From assembly GCA_964650465.1 (NCBI GenBank), contig CAZYTA010000003.1:1-64000 (forward strand): a DNA stretch of 64,000 nucleotides, in the 5' to 3' direction. Both the position numbers and the translations under genes were made by a program. The stretch's first letter is position 1, and every line of letters begins with the position of its first letter. Shown here piece after piece: positions 8,139-16,727 of the stretch. Below the pieces are notes generated by a model. That model was not told the origin of the DNA. It made no database searches and was given only the letters and a program-made list of their open reading frames with translations. This stretch comes from RGIG6353 sp964650465. Its GTDB lineage: Bacteria; Bacillota; Clostridia; Oscillospirales; SIG627.

Positions 8139-8810
8139 TTATTTAATGTCAATAGCTTCTCTGAGCTTTTGGGTACTTTCGGACATATCCATTCCCTTTG
8201 CGAAGATACTTGATGTACCGGCTACAAATATATTAGCGCCTGCTTCACTCATCAGCTTTGCATTTTCAAAGCTTACGTTTCCGTCCACTTCAATTTCAAT
8301 GTGTGAATAGCCGTTTGCATCAAGGTAATTACGAAGTGATGTTATCTTTTTTAAGGTGGAGTGTACAAGCTTTTGTCCCGCAAAGCCCGGATTTACGGTC
8401 ATAACAAGAACAGCATCAATATCATCAAGGATTGCTTCAAGTACATTTATGGGAGTTGCGGGGTTAATTGCAACCATTGCCTTTGCACCGCGGTTTTTTA
8501 TAGCCAAAACAGCCTTATGGAGATGTGCTGTTGATTCGTAATGTATGGCAACATAGTCACCCTCTCCGAATTCAAACCAATCCAGCTTGCTCTCAGGCTC
8601 GTTTATCATGAGGTGAATATCCAAAGGAATGGAAGTATTCGCCTTAAGCTTCTTTACAAAATCCGTACCAAGTGTAAAATTGGGCACAAATCCGCCGTCC
8701 ATAATATCAACGTGTATGTATTCAATTCCGTTTTCCTCAAATGCTTTTACGCTTTCGCCAAGCTGGAAGAAATCGGCACACATAATCGATGGTGAGATTT
8801 GCTTTTTCAT
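8139..8810 (-). CDS. rpe: Ribulose-phosphate 3-epimerase
   Basis: A 223-residue TIM barrel with the family signatures: ISPSIMCADF at the start, HVDIMDGGFVPNF (catalytic Asp and metal His), LDIHLMI, MTVNPGFAGQ and IEVDGNVSFENA (second catalytic Asp). It interconverts D-ribulose 5-phosphate and D-xylulose 5-phosphate. SPSIM-C-ADF and VDGNVS differ slightly from housekeeping Rpe (SADF, VDGGI), and the gene sits in a polyol-type operon. A catabolic paralogue acting on allulose 6-phosphate or a similar ketose phosphate is therefore possible. One base separates it from the upstream dehydrogenase stop, so the pair is co-translated. Confidence 0.85.
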   Translation of the reverse strand: MKKQISPSIMCADFFQLGESVKAFEENGIEYIHVDIMDGGFVPNFTLGTDFVKKLKANTSIPLDIHLMINEPESKLDWFEFGEGDYVAIHYESTAHLHKAVLAIKNRGAKAMVAINPATPINVLEAILDDIDAVLVMTVNPGFAGQKLVHSTLKKITSLRNYLDANGYSHIEIEVDGNVSFENAKLMSEAGANIFVAGTSSIFAKGMDMSESTQKLREAIDIK

Positions 8811-8811
8811 T

Positions 8812-9819
8812 TCAGTTCTCCTTATTCATTATCAGCATTACTTTGTTGAAAAACTCTGTTCTGTTTTTCATTAACTCAAAAGCAGTGTTTACGTCGTCAA
8901 GAGCAAACTCGTGTGTTATGAGGGGCTTTACATTTATTCTGTTTTCCGACAGTGCCTTAATGCTCTCGCGCCAGTCATTTTCAATGTCATTATATGAGGA
9001 ATTCCAAGTGCCGAAGAGCTGTAATTCCTTTCTGAGAATGTGCCAATAAGTGTTTTGCGACATTGCCACATCTCCTGCGGGATTTCCCATAAGCACCATT
9101 CTGCCGAAGGGCTCTATGGCTTCAAGACAACGTGCAAGGGCGTTGGAGTTGCCTGTTCCTTCAATGACACAGGTAATTCTTTCACCTTCTTTGTATTGGA
9201 AAAATCCCATTTTCTCGGCGAACTCTACCTTGCGTTCATCAATGTCAAAGAAATACACTTTATCGGCACCGAAAGAGGTTGCCCACTGTGCGGCTATGAT
9301 ACCTATAGGTCCTGCTCCCGATATTAGTAAGCTGTCACCTTTTTTGATGTTAAGCTTTTTGACAGCATGGCGGGCAACGGAAATGGGCTCGCACATTGCT
9401 CCCTCTCGGTAGCTGAGACTGTCGGGCATTTCGACAATATTCCAGCGTTTTATCGGAAGATATTCTGTCATACCGCCGTCACGTCTTGAACCGTAGTAAT
9501 CGTAGCTTTTACAGGTTGCATAATTTCCCGACTTGCAGGAATCGCACTCAAAGCAAGGCAACAGCGGAAAAACTACAGCCTTTTTACCTGTAAGCTTGTC
9601 CTGCGGGTCGTACACTACCTTGCCTGAAAATTCATGACCGATTACGGTAGGAAAGTGATATGTACCCTTTGTGTATACTCTGGGAACGTCACTTCCGCAG
9701 ATACCGCAGGCTTTTACTTCCAGAAGCACCTCGTCATCAAGTACGGCGGGTATTTCCTTTTCTTCCACACGAAGGTCACATATTGCATGAAGATTTGCAC
9801 ATTTTGTTGTTTTTTTCAT
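8812..9819 (-). CDS. Zn-dependent polyol(-phosphate) dehydrogenase, GatD-like
   Basis: A 335-residue medium-chain dehydrogenase. The catalytic zinc site is CGICGSD (Cys), GHEFSG (His-Glu) and the later MCEPISV Glu. The structural zinc cysteines are in CFECDSCKSGNYATC. The Rossmann motif is GAGPIGIIAA. The run VPRVYTKGTYHFPTVIGHEF is characteristic of galactitol-1-phosphate 5-dehydrogenase and sorbitol-type enzymes. The expected reaction is NAD-dependent oxidation of a sugar alcohol or its phosphate to a ketose, which rpe downstream could then epimerise. First gene of the operon, divergent from a DeoR regulator, with a promoter carrying a likely DeoR operator. Exact polyol unknown. Confidence 0.82.
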   Translation of the reverse strand: MKKTTKCANLHAICDLRVEEKEIPAVLDDEVLLEVKACGICGSDVPRVYTKGTYHFPTVIGHEFSGKVVYDPQDKLTGKKAVVFPLLPCFECDSCKSGNYATCKSYDYYGSRRDGGMTEYLPIKRWNIVEMPDSLSYREGAMCEPISVARHAVKKLNIKKGDSLLISGAGPIGIIAAQWATSFGADKVYFFDIDERKVEFAEKMGFFQYKEGERITCVIEGTGNSNALARCLEAIEPFGRMVLMGNPAGDVAMSQNTYWHILRKELQLFGTWNSSYNDIENDWRESIKALSENRINVKPLITHEFALDDVNTAFELMKNRTEFFNKVMLIMNKEN

Positions 9820-9848
9820 ATTATCCTCTTTACATTCTGTTTTTTTGT

Positions 9849-9877
9849 ATTATAATGTAAACGAAAGCAAATGACAA
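9849..9877 (-). promoter_or_regulatory. Promoter of the GatD-like/rpe operon with DeoR site
   Basis: Minus strand TTGTCA (9872-9877), 17-bp spacer, TATAAT (9849-9854). The spacer contains ACGAAAGCAAA (9861-9871, + strand), the same word repeated upstream of deoR, so bound regulator would block RNA polymerase. Confidence 0.8.
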
Positions 9878-9922
9878 CAATTGGCGGTTATATTGATAAA
9901 AGCAAACTTTTTACGCAACCAT

Positions 9923-9952
9923 ACGAATAAATACGAAAGCAAACGAAAGGAA
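9923..9952. promoter_or_regulatory. Three 10-bp tandem DeoR operator half-sites
   Basis: ACGAATAAAT, ACGAAAGCAA and ACGAAAGGAA follow each other with a 10-bp period, one DNA turn, ending in the deoR ribosome site. Tandem ACGAAA-type words spaced by helical turns are the known operator form of DeoR-family sugar regulators in Firmicutes. A fourth copy lies at 9861. Confidence 0.75.
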
Positions 9953-9957
9953 TATTC

Positions 9958-10653
9958 ATGTACGATCTGGAAAGACAAAATCTGATTATAGAGATTTTAC
10001 AAAAAAACAAAAGCATAAGTGTAGCAAAGCTTTCGGAGTTACTATATGTAAGTCAGCCGACAGTCAGACGGGATCTTGGCATATTAGAGGAGCAAGGAGC
10101 GGTAATGAGGACACACGGAGGTGCGGTATTGCGTGATACTCAAAACCGTGAGATACCCTTAATGTGGCGTGAAAGCCAAAACAATCTGTCCAAAAAAATA
10201 ATTGCAGAAAAAGCATCGGGGCTTATCGATAACGGCAGTGTTATATTTTTGGATGCCTCCTCAACTGTATCCTATCTTGTGCCTCACCTCGAAAAGCTCA
10301 AGGATATCATTGTTGTCACAAACAGTCCGAAAACATCCATGAAATTAGGCGAGCTGGGAATAAAGAACTACTGCACGGGCGGTCTTATGCTTGTACATTC
10401 TGTTGCGTATGTAGGAAGCGAGGCAGAACGTTTTATATCTAATATAAATGCAGATATCTTCTTCTTTTCAAGCCGAGGATACACCGAGGACGGAATGATA
10501 ACCGACTCGTCGGTGGAAGAAGCATCGGTAAGACAGGCAATGCTGAAAAATTCCGCTAAAGCCTGCTACCTCTGCGACAGCAGTAAAAAGGGTAAAAAAT
10601 ACATGTATAACATCTGCCGTGTTGATGATGTTGACGAAATTATAACAGATTAA
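9958..10653 (+). CDS. DeoR-family transcriptional regulator
   Basis: A 231-residue regulator, slightly shorter than the usual 250. The N-terminal DeoR HTH has RQNLIIEILQKNKSISVAKL, LLYVSQPTVRRDLGILE and VMRTHGGA. The C-terminal DeoRC effector domain has FLDASSTVSYLVPHL, VVTNSPKTSMKLGE, GGLMLVHSVAYVG and CDSSKKGKKYM, and normally senses a phosphorylated sugar. AACGAAAGG just upstream is both ribosome site and operator repeat. It is divergent from the GatD-like/rpe operon and shares its operator words, so it most likely represses both that operon and itself, relieved by a ketose phosphate intermediate. Confidence 0.9.
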   Translation: MYDLERQNLIIEILQKNKSISVAKLSELLYVSQPTVRRDLGILEEQGAVMRTHGGAVLRDTQNREIPLMWRESQNNLSKKIIAEKASGLIDNGSVIFLDASSTVSYLVPHLEKLKDIIVVTNSPKTSMKLGELGIKNYCTGGLMLVHSVAYVGSEAERFISNINADIFFFSSRGYTEDGMITDSSVEEASVRQAMLKNSAKACYLCDSSKKGKKYMYNICRVDDVDEIITD

Positions 10654-10685
10654 AGCGGCGAGGTCGATTAGAAATATTTTCGACA
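10652..10685. repeat. Solo derivative of dispersed repeat (copy A)
   Basis: AAAGCGGCGAGGTCGATTAG followed by an A/T-rich end resembles the fused two ends of the 100-bp element found at 16516, 23055, 24586 and 41089, lacking the middle. It overlaps the last base of the deoR stop region. Confidence 0.55.
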
Positions 10686-10709
10686 TATTAATGCTTTTTG
10701 GGTTAGATT

Positions 10710-10746
10710 TGGGAAGGGGTACTTTGCTGAAAAGTACCCCTTCCCA
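10710..10746. terminator. Terminator between deoR and addB
   Basis: TGGGAAGGGGTACTTT pairs with AAAGTACCCCTTCCCA around a 4-5 nt loop, between convergent deoR (+) and addB (-). It can serve both genes. Confidence 0.85.
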
Positions 10747-10753
10747 AGAAATT

Positions 10754-13700
10754 TTATTCGTTTTCTGTCTCTCCCAAGTCCTCTCGCATTTTCAGCAAAG
10801 GCTTGTCACATTTAATTTTCTGACGCGGCTCGCCCTCAAATCTGCATATGGGATGGTACAGACAGTAGGAGCAGGCTGAGCCTCCGCTGTTGTTTTCCTC
10901 TATCGGGTCGGCTTCTATTCTGCCTGCCTTCATATCATCCATCACGTTCCTGAAAAGCATATCGATGTAACGCTGAATAATTCCGAATTCCTCAACGGTG
11001 GCAAGTGTTGAAGAAGCGCTTGAAGCATATTCGTCAAGCTTTTTATCGTATTTCAAGCCTACAAACCGCTTTTCCTCTCCGATTTCCATAGCATCAATAA
11101 TACGGCGGTCATCCAGATACATTCCGCTTCTCATAAGCTTTTTGTCTATCTGTGCCCTTAGTACACAATCTCCAAGCTCTTTATCTGTGGGCTTGAATTC
11201 TTCTTTGGATGCAGGCATATACATAATACCTGCTTCTGCTCTTGGGTTCTGTGACGGCGTATTTGTAAAAGCGTACAGATATATGAGCATTTGCAAATTC
11301 ATACCGTTGATAACATCCTCAAGAGAAAAGCTTTTTCCTCCTGTTTTGGTCTTGTAGTCAACCACTCTGATATACTCTGTTCCCGTGTCATCAATGTAGC
11401 TGTCAACTCTGTCAACCACTCCGTAGAAGAACAGCTTTCCTCCGTCGTTCAGCTTAACCTCATATGGCTTTACCACATCCGAATCACGGATATTTTCTTC
11501 AAAGTATCTGGGCTTGAACAGAGATGAAGAAAACTCTTCTCTGATGTTTTCTATTATAAGCAGCACAAATGAACATATATTATCCATAAGATATTTATAT
11601 TTCGGGCTGTTTTCGTTTATATTGGAAGCCACAGCTTCAATATACTCGGCGGCACACTTTACGGTAAGCTCTTCTATCATATCACGCGGAGCCTCGGTAA
11701 TGCTTTGTCCCGATTCCGTCAGGCTTTTTAAAACGGTTTCCAAAATTTTATGTACATAGCTTCCGATTTCGGCTCTGCTGAATTCAGCCTTCTTACGGGT
11801 ACGAGCATTCATCATGTATTCTACAAAATAAGAAAAACGGCATTTCTCATACCTTTCAAGGCGGGATTGAGTAAGATTGTATTCAAAAGGAATGATATCT
11901 GTGTCAAGCTCTATTCTGAATGGCTTTTGAGTACGGGCGGCAAAATCCTTAAGCAACATTGCTTCCTTGTAAAACTGTTCGTCTTCTCCTGTGAAGCAAT
12001 CGGACATATCTGCATCGCATGCGACCAGGTATTCTCTGAGCTCATGGGGAACAACAGGTATAACATCGGTATTTTCCTCAATTTCGGTTCCCAGTGTTTC
12101 TTTTAAGTATGAGTAGAAATAGGACGGCAAGGAAACTGCCTTTGCGCTTTCTGATGAAGAGGTATGAAAAACAAAGTGCAACGATTGAGATGGACGAAGG
12201 ACAGCCAAAAGGAAATGAAACGCTTGGTCCTTAAGTTTATCCTCGGCACTGTCATCAAGCTTTATGTCATTTTCATACAGCCACTTTTTTTCACTTTCGG
12301 TAAACACCGACTTTGATTCGGATGCAGACGGAAATACGCCTTCATTAAAGCCGATAAAAAACAAATGCTTTATGTTTTTATTCCGCACAAATTCCACATC
12401 GCCCATTTCAACCTCGTCAAGAGAGGATGGAATTTTGCCAAAGGAATAATCGGAAAGCACCAGCCGCAAATACTTTATAAAACGGTCCTTACCGATACTC
12501 AGTTCTCCTGCTCCTTCTACCATAATATCAAGAGAATCCAGCAAGGAGTTCCATGCGCTTATTTCGTCATCAAAATCAGCTTCACCAAAGCTTTGGGCAA
12601 GCTCTGCATTATACTTCCCCACTTGTTTTGAAAGCGAAAGGTCATCAAAGAATCCAACTAAGCTTTGTGCTTTTTTCAAAACAGAAGAACGGTCCGAAAA
12701 GCCCTCCTCCAGTTTTTTCAGAGGCGGAAATACCTTATGTCTTGCCCTGTTGACAATTTCAAGCTCTGCACGGTCGGTTGAGGTGAGCTTTTCCACATAC
12801 CCTCTTGGATGCATAGTCCATTCTTCCTCGGAATACCAGCTTTTTTTGCCAATATTCCACAGAGTTATATAATTCTCAAGAAGATAGGCTTCATCCTCGG
12901 TGAGACCAAGATAATTGCTTTTCAGATAGCTCTTCATATGCTGAGAATAAAACGACGAATTAATTACATCCAAAGCAGACAGAACCAATGAAATAACGGG
13001 CATCTGCACTATACTTCTTTCGGTACAGTTCAAATGTGATATTCCATAGCTGTCAAAGACATTTTCCAGATTTGAAGCGTAGCTTGCAATATTTGCGGCA
13101 CATACGGCAATCTCCGAAAACCTGACACCGTTTTTAACAAGCTTAACTATCTCTCTGGCAACAAATACGCATTCTTCATACGGCGAGCCTGTTCGTGTCA
13201 CGGTCACTCCGTCAGAATTGCCAAAACAGATTTCTTCGCCTGTCGTTATTGCTTGGGATAACGCCTTTATGCCTTCATTGACTGTGCGGTAATTTTTCTT
13301 CAGCTCTGTGCATGTATACTCAATTGAATTCTTTTCTGCTCTTTGACGGAGTATATCAAATGCATATGATGTCTTTCTGAAAATCTCCTCGGGGTCCGGT
13401 CTTGCCATGGAAAGCGTAACTGTCATTTTATTACAGCTTTTCATTATTTTTTCCATTACATCGTACTGAGGTACCGTAAAGTCATAAAAGCCGTCAACAA
13501 AAACATAAGTATTCTCAAAAAAATCAAAATCACCAAGTGTCTCGGCAAGACGTACAATATCATCGGTTGTATCGGTAATGTTATCCTTTAATGCTTTTTC
13601 ATATGCGGAAAATATTGCCGCAAAGTCGTCAAGCTTCTGATACAGTGCCGCTCCGCCGCTGTCTTTTTCGGAAAGCTTATTTTTTACTTTTACTATATCG

Positions 13701-14107
13701 GCGCTGTGAATTCCTCTGCTTCTGAGGGTATCCATTTCGGTACGCATAAGCTGAACGTATTTCGTATCACCCGAAACATTTGCAAAGGCAGGACACGCAG
13801 ATTTCATACGCTCCAATATAACAGCTGTCATAATGTCCTTACCGGCTTTATCTATGTATTTGTATGTCATACCGCCTGCTTCTCTGAACACACGGTTGGC
13901 AAGTCTTGAAAAATTAATAACCTCAACACAAGTATTAATTTTGTTTTTGCATACCTCAAGGAGTTCAAATTCCATTTTGACACTTTCCTGCTCGGGTACA
14001 ATTACATATATCTTTTTTTCTTCGTTTCTGTCAATCAGCTCTTTAATTTCGCTTATTACAGTATGCGTTTTTCCGTACCCTGAGGGTGCCAATATAAATG
14101 AGAGCAA
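10754..14107 (-). CDS. addB: ATP-dependent helicase/nuclease AddB
   Basis: An 1117-residue AddB subunit of the AddAB double-strand-break repair enzyme. Residues 7-16 (APSGYGKTHT) are the Walker A. The protein continues through the helicase-like body (HLNCTERSIVQMP, FIGFNEGVFP) to a C-terminal PD-(D/E)XK nuclease with VVDYKTKTGG. The four iron-sulfur cysteines are present: one in RYEKCRFSYF and three in CSYCLYHPIC near the end. Translation starts at TTG (14105-14107) behind GGAG; this gives the canonical MLSFILAPSGYGKT start. AddB normally works with AddA, whose gene is usually adjacent; none lies in this window, so addA must be elsewhere. Divergent from the polyprenyl synthetase. Confidence 0.93.
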   Translation of the reverse strand: MLSFILAPSGYGKTHTVISEIKELIDRNEEKKIYVIVPEQESVKMEFELLEVCKNKINTCVEVINFSRLANRVFREAGGMTYKYIDKAGKDIMTAVILERMKSACPAFANVSGDTKYVQLMRTEMDTLRSRGIHSADIVKVKNKLSEKDSGGAALYQKLDDFAAIFSAYEKALKDNITDTTDDIVRLAETLGDFDFFENTYVFVDGFYDFTVPQYDVMEKIMKSCNKMTVTLSMARPDPEEIFRKTSYAFDILRQRAEKNSIEYTCTELKKNYRTVNEGIKALSQAITTGEEICFGNSDGVTVTRTGSPYEECVFVAREIVKLVKNGVRFSEIAVCAANIASYASNLENVFDSYGISHLNCTERSIVQMPVISLVLSALDVINSSFYSQHMKSYLKSNYLGLTEDEAYLLENYITLWNIGKKSWYSEEEWTMHPRGYVEKLTSTDRAELEIVNRARHKVFPPLKKLEEGFSDRSSVLKKAQSLVGFFDDLSLSKQVGKYNAELAQSFGEADFDDEISAWNSLLDSLDIMVEGAGELSIGKDRFIKYLRLVLSDYSFGKIPSSLDEVEMGDVEFVRNKNIKHLFFIGFNEGVFPSASESKSVFTESEKKWLYENDIKLDDSAEDKLKDQAFHFLLAVLRPSQSLHFVFHTSSSESAKAVSLPSYFYSYLKETLGTEIEENTDVIPVVPHELREYLVACDADMSDCFTGEDEQFYKEAMLLKDFAARTQKPFRIELDTDIIPFEYNLTQSRLERYEKCRFSYFVEYMMNARTRKKAEFSRAEIGSYVHKILETVLKSLTESGQSITEAPRDMIEELTVKCAAEYIEAVASNINENSPKYKYLMDNICSFVLLIIENIREEFSSSLFKPRYFEENIRDSDVVKPYEVKLNDGGKLFFYGVVDRVDSYIDDTGTEYIRVVDYKTKTGGKSFSLEDVINGMNLQMLIYLYAFTNTPSQNPRAEAGIMYMPASKEEFKPTDKELGDCVLRAQIDKKLMRSGMYLDDRRIIDAMEIGEEKRFVGLKYDKKLDEYASSASSTLATVEEFGIIQRYIDMLFRNVMDDMKAGRIEADPIEENNSGGSACSYCLYHPICRFEGEPRQKIKCDKPLLKMREDLGETENE

Positions 14108-14187
14108 AAAATCATCTCCTTAAACTATTGAATAAATGCGTTTTGTGTGTTATACTTATTGTATATTCTATCGAAAGTGATGTTTTT

Positions 14188-15255
14188 ATGAAAAGATTAA
14201 AAGAGTACCTGAGCAATTGCGAAAAGCGCTGTGCTCAATATTTTGAAGCTTATCCCAAAGACGATATAGAGCCGCCCGAGCTTAAGCTGGGTGCAACCGA
14301 ATATTTTTTAAGGGGCGGCAAAAGACTTCGCCCCGGCTTCCTGTCGCTTGCGGCAGGGGCTATGGGCGGAGCAACTGCCGAAAGTGCTGTGACTCCCGCA
14401 ATGGTCAGCGTAGAACTGTTTCACACCTTTACTCTTGTGCATGACGACATTATTGACAATGACAGCACAAGAAGAGGCGGAAAGAGCGTACATATTCTTG
14501 TCAAAGACCTTTTTGACGGCTTTGAAGGAGCAGAGGACTACGGAAGAGATGTTGCCATACTTGCAGGTGACACACTTCATGCAATGGCTGTTAAAATGCT
14601 TCTTGAATGCAAAGGCTTTTCACCCGAAACAGTTATCGGTGTTTTGAAGCTTCTTGAAGGCGAATGTATAAATCAACTGCTTGCGGGCGAAACAAATGAC
14701 ACAAGAATGGGTCTTATCAAGCGTGACGGCTTCGATGTCGGAAGCAGCGAGGAAACCCTTGAGGTCATGCGCCGAAAAACAGGAGTGCTTTTTGCATACA
14801 GTGCAAAGGCAGGCGCCATGTTCGGTCTTGATACAGATGATGCGCAAGCCAAAGAGGTTTTGGCTTTGGGAGACTTTGCCATGCTGTGCGGCATTGCTTT
14901 TCAGCTCAAGGATGATATACTCGGAATAGTTTCCGACGAAAAGACCCTTGGCAAGCCCATAGGCTCTGATATCCGCGAGGGCAAAAAAACAATTATACTG
15001 CAGGAGTCCTATAAAAACGCTTCCCCTGCCGAAAGAGCGCTGATAGAAAAAACAGTAGGCAATCACAACGCAAGTGCCGCCGATATTGAAGAAGTAAAGA
15101 GAATATTCCTTGAAAGAGGCGGTTTGGAAAGTGCCGAAGCGTTGGCAGAAAGCTACATTGACTGCGCTATGAAAGAGCTTGCGAAAATCAAAAGCTCACA
15201 ATACACCGAAATTCTCTGTCTTGCCGCAAAATTCATGTCTGCAAGAAAGCTGTGA
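14188..15255 (+). CDS. Polyprenyl (farnesyl/geranylgeranyl-type) diphosphate synthase
   Basis: A 355-residue trans-prenyltransferase. The first aspartate-rich motif is in LVHDDIIDNDSTRRG, with the preceding FHTFT controlling chain length. The second is QLKDDILG. LRGGKRLRPGFLSLA binds the diphosphate. It condenses isopentenyl diphosphate with allylic diphosphates to give C15-C20 or longer products for undecaprenyl lipid or quinone synthesis. It is longer than typical IspA (about 300), with extra residues around the SVHILVKDLFDGFEGAEDYG loop, so the chain length is uncertain. The start at 14188 is set by the family N terminus; upstream in-frame codons would overlap addB's leader. dacF-like gene follows 9 bp later. 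Confidence 0.82.
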   Translation: MKRLKEYLSNCEKRCAQYFEAYPKDDIEPPELKLGATEYFLRGGKRLRPGFLSLAAGAMGGATAESAVTPAMVSVELFHTFTLVHDDIIDNDSTRRGGKSVHILVKDLFDGFEGAEDYGRDVAILAGDTLHAMAVKMLLECKGFSPETVIGVLKLLEGECINQLLAGETNDTRMGLIKRDGFDVGSSEETLEVMRRKTGVLFAYSAKAGAMFGLDTDDAQAKEVLALGDFAMLCGIAFQLKDDILGIVSDEKTLGKPIGSDIREGKKTIILQESYKNASPAERALIEKTVGNHNASAADIEEVKRIFLERGGLESAEALAESYIDCAMKELAKIKSSQYTEILCLAAKFMSARKL

Positions 15256-15264
15256 GGGTAAAAT

Positions 15265-16539
15265 ATGAAAAAGCTTTGTTCCCTTATATTTTTAATTATA
15301 ACACTTTTATCGCTTACTGTCAACGCAGATAACTTTTTCGAGGACGGTAAAAATATATATTCCGACCATGTTTACATGGTAAACACCGACACGGGTAAGG
15401 TTGTGTATGAGTTTGAAAGCGAAAAGTTTATATATCCGGCATCTCTGACAAAGGTAATGACTTGTATTCTTGCAATCGAGCATTGTGAATCCCTTGATGA
15501 AACAGTAACAATACCGTCGGGCATTTTCGACGATATTTACGCTCAGGGCGGTGCTAATATGTCCTTGAAATACGGAGAAGAAATAAGTGTCGGTGACCTG
15601 ATACGTGCAACAATGATACGCTCTGCCTGTGACTCTGCAAGCGCATTGGCGTATTATGTATCGGGAAGCGTTGAGGAATTTGCAAAGCTGATGAACAGCA
15701 AGGCTATGGAAATCGGAGCCGCCAACACGCATTTCGTCAATGCACACGGTCTCCACGAGGACAATCACTATACCACCGCAAAAGATATGTACTTAATTGC
15801 GGAATATGCCTTGAAAAACCAAACCTTCTGTGATATAATAAGCCAGTACAGTTGCACGATACCTGCTACAAACAAATCAGATGAACGAGTGCTGTACACA
15901 ACGATGGACATAGAAAATCCCGAAAGTCCCTTGTATTATCCCTATGTAACGGGAGTCAAGTCGGGATTTACAGATGAAGCCGGCCGTTGTCTTATCACCA
16001 AGGCAACTAAAAACGGAGAAAGCTATCTGCTTGTAACGCTGGGCGCAAACCGTGACAGGTACTATGAAGGCAACATGGCATTTACAGATGCTGTGACACT
16101 TTTTGAATACCACTTTGCACAGTACTCAATTAAAACCGTTCTTGAAGCCAACACTGTATTGGGTTCCGTCAGTGTTGAAGGCGGCACAGAAGAGTTTGTT
16201 GAGGTATCAGCCGATGGCTCTGTTGAAACACTTGCAGCACTTGACGAAAAGCCGATTATCTCTCTTGACTACAACAAAGAGGTTAAGGCTCCTATAAAGT
16301 CAGGTGATGTTCTGGGAAGTGTAACCGTAACCATCGGAGAAGAAAGCTTTACAAAAAATCTCATTGCTTTTTCAGATGTTGAGAAAAAGAGCAACAAATC
16401 CCTTCTTGAATCCTTTAATAAAGGAAACAAAACAGCAACCGCAATGGATATAGCATCTATTGCACTCATCATCATAAGCGTTGTTGTGCTGATTGTATTT
16501 CTATCAAAGATTTTCAAAAAAGCGGCGAGTCGCCGCTGA
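15265..16539 (+). CDS. D-alanyl-D-alanine carboxypeptidase (DacF-type PBP)
   Basis: A 424-residue low-molecular-weight penicillin-binding protein. A signal peptide (residues 1-21) leads to the active-site SLTKVMT (Ser-x-x-Lys). RSACDSA follows at the place of the SxN motif, with Cys instead of Asn, then GVKSGFTDEAG (KTG-type box) and a beta-rich C-terminal domain. A C-terminal membrane helix (ALIIISVVVLIVFLSKIF) anchors it. It trims the terminal D-Ala of peptidoglycan stem peptides outside the membrane; DacF homologues act in vegetative or forespore wall. The last residues KKAASRR and the stop codon lie inside dispersed repeat copy B, so the original C terminus has been replaced by the repeat. 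Co-transcribed with the upstream synthase. Confidence 0.88.
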   Translation: MKKLCSLIFLIITLLSLTVNADNFFEDGKNIYSDHVYMVNTDTGKVVYEFESEKFIYPASLTKVMTCILAIEHCESLDETVTIPSGIFDDIYAQGGANMSLKYGEEISVGDLIRATMIRSACDSASALAYYVSGSVEEFAKLMNSKAMEIGAANTHFVNAHGLHEDNHYTTAKDMYLIAEYALKNQTFCDIISQYSCTIPATNKSDERVLYTTMDIENPESPLYYPYVTGVKSGFTDEAGRCLITKATKNGESYLLVTLGANRDRYYEGNMAFTDAVTLFEYHFAQYSIKTVLEANTVLGSVSVEGGTEEFVEVSADGSVETLAALDEKPIISLDYNKEVKAPIKSGDVLGSVTVTIGEESFTKNLIAFSDVEKKSNKSLLESFNKGNKTATAMDIASIALIIISVVVLIVFLSKIFKKAASRR

Positions 16540-16615
16540 CATTGCTCGCCTATCCTTGCCTTGACAATAATCCAACAGAGTAAAACGGCGAGGTCAATTT
16601 AAAGCAATTTCCTAT
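16516..16615. repeat. Dispersed 100-bp repeat, copy B (full length)
   Basis: Begins AAAAAAGCGGCGAG, contains the GC hairpin GCGGCG-AGT-CGCCGC, then GACATTGCTCGCCTAT, and ends with GTAAAACGGCGAGGTCAAT and CAATTTCCTAT. It has the same order and length as copies at 23055, 24586 and 41089. It supplies the last codons of the carboxypeptidase. Confidence 0.85.
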
Positions 16616-16625
16616 AATCTAATAA

Positions 16626-16647
16626 ACGTGCTGATTTTTTCAGCACA
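16626..16647 (+). terminator. Small hairpin upstream of tRNA
   Basis: GTGCTGA / TCAGCAC around a T-rich loop. The stem is short and no clear T tract follows, so its role as the carboxypeptidase terminator is uncertain. Confidence 0.4.
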
Positions 16648-16650
16648 TAT

Positions 16651-16727
16651 CTTCCCTTAGCTCATCCGGATAGAGCGTCAGATTCCGATTCTGAAGGCGG
16701 CAGGTTCGAGTCCTGTAGGGAAGGCCA
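16651..16727 (+). tRNA. tRNA-Arg (anticodon CCG)
   Basis: Full cloverleaf: acceptor CTTCCCT / AGGGAAG (16651-16657 with 16717-16723), D stem GCTC/GAGC, and anticodon stem TCAGA/TCTGA with loop TTCCGAT giving anticodon CCG (reads CGG, Arg). The T arm is GCAGG-TTCGAGT-CCTGT, the discriminator is G, and CCA is encoded. The 3' end of this tRNA is repeated twice downstream. Confidence 0.93.
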
